Both the position numbers and the translations under genes were made by a program. A stretch of DNA of 64,000 bases from Pseudomonas batumici. Lineage in GTDB: Bacteria > Pseudomonadota > Gammaproteobacteria > Pseudomonadales > Pseudomonadaceae. Numbering within the stretch: the first letter of the stretch is position 1; every line of letters starts with the position of its first letter. Below, piece after piece: positions 63,901 to 64,000 of the stretch. The notes below the pieces were generated by a model. That model was not told the DNA's origin, did no database searches, and saw only the letters and a list, made by a program, of their open reading frames with translations. The stretch is from NCBI RefSeq assembly GCF_000820515.1, contig NZ_JXDG01000003.1, positions 248,001 to 312,000 on the forward strand. Reading direction: 5' to 3'.

Positions 63901-64000
63901 CGCTTGACTGGTTTGCCTCGTTGCAAGACTGGATCAAGGGTGATCCTGGGACAGACGCGCTGGCACTTTGCGTGACATGTGGGTTGGAAGCTTACGAAAA
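42960..64000 (+). CDS. trans-AT NRPS-PKS 2 (5'-complete, runs off the right edge)
   Basis: One open frame from GTG 42960 to the window end, over 7,013 codons; all motifs read in the same frame. Order: C (HH162-163xxxD), A (480-1000, glycine code DILQLGLIWK), PCP (Ser1057); KS (Cys1311), KR, ACP (Ser2312); KS (Cys2580), KR (3037-3457), ACP (Ser3531); KS (Cys3797 in DTMCSAS), three ACPs (Ser4350, 4478, 4626) without reductive domains; KS (Cys4903), DH (His5375 in HVVQGQPVLPG, Asp in HPSVLDSAL), KR (5641-6062), ACP (Ser6142); KS (Cys6419), then the beginning of a KR-like region. No AT domains. Predicted: glycine incorporation, two beta-hydroxy extensions, one beta-branch, one alkene. I did not recognise any stop within the frame. 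Architecture fits the amine half of kalimantacin/batumin. Confidence 0.88.
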   Translation, partial: MTRRDLLFAYKNRSLTTQELVAALTELNTERRFSLTAGQQGLWVAGHLSDQAYAYNVPLCFRIAATIDVPTLRTAWSLTLLEHPSLRSVIEQQADGQPLQCVRPWEVLPFKHEDVSALDENAIESLIQQHARAPISLCNGPLCRLHLLSKGEHEHIALIIVHHIVFDGGSAEPLLESLLGKYRALQRQESIVAPLPSSVDYADFVEWEREYFESDAVQQHRQYWQDQLTGTLPVLALPTDRPRSTVSGVDGRTHAHVLPAGLVERIRQAAQALRVNVSVLLLGVFKLLLHRYTGESELVVGVPTLGRPQSRFDKIVGYFVNTIALRSRIESDRPFAEWVQSLQRTMNDGLDHAAYPFARVVSDLQGPRDGTHQAVFQVAYEYESGSMFDFRRTLERFEELLLEPYECVQQDGYYEFVLEVVERDAGLVANFKYDANLFDEGTVARMAVHYENILTQVLNQPHLALGAFHPMTDEEAQRQLVQWNATDAAYPEDRCVHQLIDDVASRTPKATAVVFGEQSLTYRELSEHSERLAARLADSGVRPGDRVGVCLERSLALPVCLLGILKAGAAYVPLDPAFPRDRLQHMLQDSGARCVVVQERQRSLVEEVAGDATQIVCIDQDEWHKNQPPAPAAAEWHAALASRTTSSTALAYVMYTSGSTGQPKGVMITHQSLTNFLISMSREPGITADDRLLAVTTYSFDIAGLELYLPLIVGATCHLCDAALVKDAEQLKQEIARVRPTMMQATPVTWSMLLQVGWRNETRTKILCGGEALSQALRTCFVESGWDAWNLYGPTETTIWSTVERVSDIDAHSIGRPIANTQIYILDQYQQPAPILVPGELCIGGAGLASGYFNQPTLTQIKFTDNPFKPGSKLYRTGDLAYWRADGTLGYIGRIDGQVKIRGYRLELDEIEGCLNRHPQVRSCAVAVVELDGHKSLVACCMLDHGFDLKSKAAVRSLRDHLGVTLPEYMIPVQFIEVDGLPLTPNGKLDRRQLTAMASAVITTDRDTSESAPEQSGAPGEASRTSIELRVRRIWQSVLITNNLGSDEGFFDAGGDSMSAVIVAARIKADFDCQFDATDMFRFGTIRRIAEHLADSLTDHMQSVGQHCVSEQAARHSPEPQGLPVNAEPTSDIPDYYDESVAIIGISCQLPGAESHRAFWKNLADGTQSIEVLSHQALRDANVPDEILARDDFVPALGRITGREFFDAEFFKVSPRDAELMDPQLRLLLQHAWNAIEDAGYVSKEIPDTCVLIASSRNGYATGQTGTSGADVLHSSEQYVSWLLSQSGTIPTMISHRLGLKGPSLAVHSNCSSSLVALNVAYRSLLAGEARQALVGAAALLSPCDLGYVYQKGLNFSSDGRVRTFDASADGMVGGEGVAAVLLKRATEAVADGDHIYALIRGIALNNDGDAKVGFYAPSMEGQTDVIEKVLRETGIDPQSISYVEAHGTGTELGDPIELAALSNAYRLHTDRTQFCGIGSVKTNIGHLDTAAGLAGLIKVALSLSKGAMPPTLNYHTPNPQFALDRSPFYVVDHYTAWHQDHGPRRAALSSFGIGGTNAHAILEEVTAPVRRQLSPLSIYPVLLSARNDARLHDRVVALYRYLLESEPASIDIADLAYTLQVGREPMEQRLAIVVTSLEDLQEKLSACIEHLADASQIPGCYRGHTQGSDEQLSIFNTDDVLQQAIGTWIERGQYDRLLELWVKGLAFDWKSLYRTEGPLAQTQPRRMPLATYPFAKEPYWKPSPAPASGEERSDTRRVASKGSECLLFGEEWQDLALSQSPQNAPQTVAMFLTDPGLQREVAQAVEQLCPGVRLVFIQQAVAHEIIPPHAGMALEADTLVRYTVRREESQSYARVFTRIQQAQGSIDAIWYGWALEDATCVTDRQPITGLLQALAHAGTGNIRVILAGVYDTDVARCHIESWIGYERSVPRILPAVQTAVILEELNGHASADNHISTLAMGPWAQRLWRESCARTLESAHYVDGRRQVLRVTPLEWFGDEAAEVFREHGTYLITGGLGSLGYAFARHLAQRYSANLILTGRSSLSADGQAMLDVLHASGGRARYVAAHMSDAEQMRSALEQGEELFGEVHGVIHAAGADSDATLLTAGLRDIDAVTPPKIAGTLVLAELLKCRQLDFVCYFSSSAAILGDFGLCDYAVGNRFELAHAKYTKHKALAICWPLWADGGMGLKDAAGTRLYLQSSGQRTLGTQEGIDVCERLLAQHRLDGLRHGLVMVGERDRIHKMLGVASAEPAGTLSSSSVHSEQPSAEEQGLSVDQYVLWQLKEQARELLKLPYDRLGQEVNLVDFGFDSIALVTFAKKLSQCFGFDVLPSVFFSHSTLGKLTSHFVAEHADLLRYRQQEHVGARTRVTVRGEVSMPAVDIPGLAREAVPADSQASTVARRGLAPQEPMAIIGMSGRFPGARDVDEFWHVLLEGRDAVQEIPLTRFDWRNYYCAPDTSVGAQQIPVGKTNGKWLGMIDGVEEFDPLFFEISPKEAQLMDPRQRLLLQESFKALEDAGYGNTQLCEHRIGMFVGAEQGDYQTLVGNAGNVTANHDGVLAARLSYFLNLRGPAMAINTSCSSGLVAVHQACASLRAGECDTAIAAGVNLILTPQVYVDLGQAGMLSSNGRCHAFDQRASGMVPGEAVVAIVLKPLSQAEAQGDTIYAVIRGSGLNHDGKTNGLTAPSGTSQTELINDVYDRADIRHADIDYIVTHGTGTRLGDPVEINALRDAFKRTSAAMPFCALTSTKSNVGHAFAASGLVSLVSLVQALRHQTIPASLHCEQLSDYIDWTQSPFYVNTCNREWKRAANKARFGAVSAFGMSGTNAHMVLQGYEAKRRDSSFDIRPCYLLVLSAKSEQALRQRADDLIAFLKEGREQWCNSTLAALSHTLLNHRQHFNFRSAMWVTDFDEALHALERVNTENGSPLGVWARVSRDFEEQAALRQQGQTILDSIGTLSNDPHLYRQSLAVLADLYCQGYELPWRRLFGKEPPQRISLPTYPFLRERYWIDEDRSNEWEWMREPVNDQMAQVNSPRSEDKTVLLLAPSWEPKTLSEQSAGADRWAEQRVMLAGGFAAHLSELQARGPLAQWVLLNGGSSGEGFSAEPLLAVGAQVFADVQSMLKAKPRQPVLLQVVTESTSDQGQMMLALAGLFHSARLENPAFVGQVIALPRTVTADEMGRVLVENAGAAGREDTQIRYVAGRRQVAVCTPLKGGTGGTPWTVGGVYLITGGAGGLGLIVAQEIVRQVRDVTIVLAGRSQLSEAKRLELEALQARGKGVRIEYREMDVSDADATRAGVAQIVERHGGLNGIIHSAGIIHDGFIIKKSSAQFRSVLEPKVLGAWHLDEATRDLELDFMILFASMSGVAGNVGQSDYAMANAFLDAYAHYRNGLVRVGLRQGRTLSIDWPLWAEGGMGVDEKTLEQMRAQGLDTLETAAGIDALYLAWASEESQVMVSVQLQNVPNERALSVLEMSSPNDAATSMEDQIIVDSIALQSRSLQRLRQLFSDVTKLGAERIDVDEPLTAYGIDSLMILHLNRKLDEVFSKLSRTLFFEYPTLRKLGEYLTSVRQVECMRWCGLQLNPPMPATRHEEVARDDRAPDEKRLERPHPVRSSADPIMREGIAIIGLSGRYPGARTVAEFWENLRDAKNCISEIPGERWSLTGFYEPDMETALDQGKSYSKWGGFVEGFADFDPLFFGISPREATNIDPQERLFLEASWSVLEDAGYTRESLAARHAGNVGVYVGITKAGFNLYGPPLWQRGEKSMPYTSFSSVANRVSYVLDLHGPSMPIDTMCSASLTAIHEACENLLRGECELAIAGGVNLYLHPSSYIGLCAQRMLSLDGQCKSFGAQGNGFVPGEGVGAVLLKPLGRAIADGDHIYGVIKGTSVNHGGRTNGYTVPSPTAQRDLVLAALRKANVDPRTMSYIEAHGTGTELGDPIEIEGLVQAFEQYTHDKQFCALGSAKSNIGHLESAAGIAGVTKVLLQMRHRTLVPSLHSHHLNPLIDFARTPFRVQQAVGEWPRPVIDSNGMSMEHPRIAGVSSFGAGGANAHVIIEEYVEPHSGSTHGPRSTLNQPALIVLSARTHERLNRYAQQLLVHVSGPLVTDSDLYRIAYTLQVGREAMEHRLAFTAMTIDGLRQALTAFIEGRVEAGGIELLYCNDVRKHKDVVSVFNTDTTMRQAVAQWIGQREHAQFLELWTKGLSFDWAQLYEDAGVYGPEGACRISLPTYPFACKKYWPGDAHDRSDAAKPAPEPSMVVPPRIAETSSNGQSFGIALTDPASGSIPSGITAQRQLVLQDIVVAGDSVDDATSVDALRLALIEGLAKVLYLESSNLDIDTAFSELGLDSITGVEWIRTLNQQYGTTLAATRLYDHPTVRALADYLLAQQVLPNRYPSVPHKRPTALFQCAASSSQRHSHDVLNVSAADEIDSIYPMDGAMSLDDFRSELAEGLAKVLYLEGQDVEMDTAFSELGLDSITGVEWVRNLNKRYDLALVATRLYDYPTITRLADYLLAQTSVRPPVSGREDSPAVMLQAGGKPSAIALPDLSAVPDPDYLRQDHARLGQSVTDDVSAQTVRTFAGARSPAMSHEELSAELVQGLAKVLYLEHDDIDRDTAFSELGLDSITGVEWVRDLNRRYQTSLGASRLYDYSTIKMLASHLLSQEAFRSRDASMNAPAPGPTSGWMATATASDKRNEPVSIAFVKTLAPPQSWAPKPASPPEELVSGTQQVLLDGIAVIGLSGAFPKARNAQVFWENLAQGLDCVSEIPSSRWSIEEHYDPNPEAVGKTYCKWMGCLEEADRFDPLFFNISPAEAISMDPQQRLFLEHSWSCIENAGIDPQSLSGSRCGVYAGCGPGDYGYTPGGSGLTAQVLTGNSSSILSARISYFLNLRGPCVALDTACSSSLVAIALACDSLVGGSCDVALAGGVCVLTGPSLHIMTSKARMLSPQGRSFAFDARADGFVPGEGVGVLLLKRFADAVRDGDQIQGVVRGWGVNHDGKTNGMTAPSANSQASLEKDVYARFEIDPATITLVEAHGTGTKLGDPIEVEALTASFQAYTQQRHYCALGSVKSNIGHLLAAAGVSGVIKALLALQHRMLPPTIQYQSLNEHVMLDGGPFYINEALKPWSLEGSGSRRAAVSSFGFSGTNAHVVLEEYAARRGGPTTEPVTVERPGLIVLSARSDERLKAQALQLLDHLQAQPRSGADLADIAYTLQTGREGMEYRAALMARTPEQVVAALNDFIADKRSVDVQVGRVQKTKEAGWLFEGDEDVGTLIEAWISKNRLKKLAEAWVRGLDIDWNRLYPSTRPKRVSLPTYPFLRERYWLETPQRSGAALVSVAARLHPLLHQNTSSLSEQRFSTLLSREDFFLSDHVVQGQPVLPGVAYLEMARAAVLASLDLQNPDPSAIELRDVVWARPLTVHDTRHVHICLNGDENGQVEFQVYTDEDERIVHAWGRASTNVATTDENPIDLSLLRSQCEMSFEAEQCYQAFNSVGLDYGPAHQGLTVVRKGTDAAHIPFVLARVALPVCISGTRDQYVLHPSVLDSALQASIGLLLDQHDEAIRPALPFALERLQIREHSPDQAWVIVQSDAKHDGAVTDGSRKWDVTICDDNGHICVRLSGLTSRVMSSEGASAVQSEDKTVLLLAPSWEPKTLSEQSAGADRWAEQRVMLAGGFAAHLSELQARGPLAQWVLLNGGSSGEGFSAEPLLAVGAQVFADVQSMLKAKPRQPVLLQVVTESTSDQGQMMLALAGLFHSARLENPAFVGQVIALPRTVTADEMGRVLVENAGAAGREDTQIRYVAGRRQVAVCTPLKGGTGGTPWTVGGVYLITGGAGGLGLIVAQEIVRQVRDVTIVLAGRSQLSEAKRLELEALQARGKGVRIEYREMDVSDADATRAGVAQIVERHGGLNGIIHSAGIIHDGFIIKKSSAQFRSVLEPKVLGAWHLDEATRDLELDFMILFASMSGVAGNVGQSDYAMANAFLDAYAHYRNGLVRVGLRQGRTLSIDWPLWAEGGMGVDEKTLEQMRAQGLDTLETAAGIDALYLAWASEEPQVMVSAGDGNKLERLHGLLAPTAWVTPETQAMKAASANHVEPAALGQGELQEKTLRFLTTLLSAPLKLAADRIEPDVGLEKYGIDSILALQLVSELERPFGPLPKTLMFECQSVAELAGYFIEHHRQALVSALKLTTQAPAKAAAAPAASKGAVAAMAATGMQKPRRERFVAPLPSHRNAVRRSKAIDIAIIGLSGRYPGACDVNVFWDNLKAGTDSIVEIPAERWDHREYFDADKGKPGKSYSKWGGFIDGIDEFDSLFFNISPIEAQHMDPQERLFLQTVYRTIEDAGYTTGTLSRGGSPESDRDIGVFVGVMYDEYQLYGAQAQALGEPFALGTNPASIANRVSYFCNFHGPSLAINTMCSSSLTAIHLACQSIRQHECGLAIAGGVNVSIHPNKYLALAQGQFASSNGRCKSFGADGDGYVPGEGVGAVLLKPLADALEDRDHIYGVIKGTSINHGGKTNGYTVPNPNAQAQAIVSALRSADVDARAVSYIEAHGTGTSLGDPIEIAGLTQAFSRHTSDKQYCAIGSAKSNIGHLESAAGIAALTKVLLQMKHRMLVPSLHATSLNPHIDFAKTPFVMQQGLGEWKRPVAKVDGAIHEFPRIAGISSFGAGGANAHVIVEEYRPAQQDHTRDEIVRSGHPLLIVLSARSQEQLAEQVKQLLAHVSTGSVADTDLPHIAYTLQVGRQAMDYRLAMTVITVEELTVKLARCVEDKAESGVFDECYRGDTKKSKDALAIFGVDDTLQQAISQWVEQGHYTRLLELWVKGLPFEWERLYEESSSYCLMRPRRVSLPTYPFARDRHWIPKMPTLGSTAAALTLSPQTVVLEPSDASAGAAMVRGERLLSKTWQDSPTLTRTSELPSMVIVCTRATRTLADRLAQRSTKSLVFVLDDELSQPVVPSALRGYSTWIDLEGCDAVSRRSLDWFASLQDWIKGDPGTDALALCVTCGLEAYE
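52067..53331 (+). repeat. KR-encoding long repeat, copy A
   Basis: A 1,265-bp segment encoding the structural and catalytic halves of the KR in the second PKS module of protein 2 (GGAGGLGL, IIHDG, SDYAMANAFLDAYA). It is repeated at 59879-61143 with a constant offset of 7,812 bp. By eye I find five differences (52760 C/G, 52943 C/T, 53009 G/A, 53306 T/C, 53313 T/C). Sequence similarity ends abruptly on both sides. Confidence 0.95.
55903..56945 (+). repeat. Three tandem ACP domains with the beta-branching Trp
   Basis: Three ACPs (about 55903-56120, 56285-56500, 56740-56945) share the core DTAFSELGLDSITGVEW with differing flanks. Each has the phosphopantetheine Ser and a Trp six residues later, the flag for recognition by HMG-CoA-synthase-type beta-branching cassettes. 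The linkers between them are unrelated in sequence. Confidence 0.92.
59879..61143 (+). repeat. KR-encoding long repeat, copy B
   Basis: Second copy of the 1,265-bp KR segment, here following a DH domain in the module that makes an alkene. About 99.6% identical to 52067-53331. Almost all differences are silent; the last one (61125) changes Ser to Pro near the copy's end. Confidence 0.95.

Noticed and set aside
42960..64000. Possibility that this stretch is a set of broken or non-coding PKS fragments, since no closed long gene is seen
   Set aside because: KS, ACP, KR and DH landmarks along the whole stretch fall in one frame from the GTG at 42960, and the frame simply runs past the window end.
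1..64000. CRISPR arrays, prophage or intact insertion sequences
   Set aside because: No regularly spaced short repeats, phage structural genes or transposase genes are seen; the long repeats present are within PKS coding sequence or are REP elements.

Overview
The window is chromosomal DNA of a fluorescens-group Pseudomonas. The first 14.3 kb keep a gene order familiar from Pseudomonas chromosomes (leuB end, asd, an asd paralogue, fimV, truA, trpF, accD, folC, a SPOR-domain gene, cvpA, purF, metZ, an SDR gene). It is GC-rich with tight translational overlaps and carries a Pseudomonas-type REP hairpin. These are housekeeping genes for aspartate-family amino acids, tryptophan, fatty acid, folate, purine and methionine synthesis, plus the polar hub protein FimV.

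At 14.4-14.8 kb there is a small tRNA operon (Val-TAC, Asp-GTC, Asp-GTC) with a promoter and an intrinsic terminator. Next to it, from 15.2 to 31.0 kb, lies a one-strand type VI secretion locus in the order tssA-tssB-tssC-hcp-tssE-tssF-tssG-PAAR-like(DUF4280)-vgrG-tssJ-tssK-tssL-tssM. It holds the baseplate, sheath, tube, spike and membrane complex. No clpV (tssH), kinase/phosphatase or Fha gene is present, and the TssM NTPase site is degenerate. A NarL/LuxR-type response regulator, a DUF2242 lipoprotein and a 28-codon acidic ORF follow. Two convergent minus-strand genes come next: a membrane-anchored nitrilase-fold protein without the catalytic Cys, and an AraC-family regulator.

From 36.2 kb to the right edge the window enters a trans-acyltransferase PKS/NRPS cluster with lower GC and different codon use. 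Protein 1 (2,239 aa) is MT-like/GNAT/ACP - KS-KR-cMT-ACP. Protein 2 starts with GTG at 42960 and is still open at 64000 (over 7,013 codons). It reads C-A-PCP - KS-KR-ACP - KS-KR-ACP - KS-ACP-ACP-ACP - KS-DH-KR-ACP - KS-(start of a further module). No AT domain occurs in any module. The adenylation pocket reads as the glycine code. By colinearity the chain begins as 3-hydroxy-2-methylbutanoyl-glycine, then two ketoreduced extensions, a beta-branch on three Trp-flagged ACPs, then a double bond. This matches the amine end of kalimantacin/batumin as I recall it, so I read this as the first part of a kalimantacin-type antibiotic cluster. The trans-AT, beta-branching cassette, carbamoyltransferase and resistance genes would lie to the right of the window.

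The most striking sequence-level signal is a 1,265-bp segment encoding a whole KR region. It occurs twice in protein 2, 7,812 bp apart, with only about five mismatches, which indicates recent internal duplication or gene conversion.
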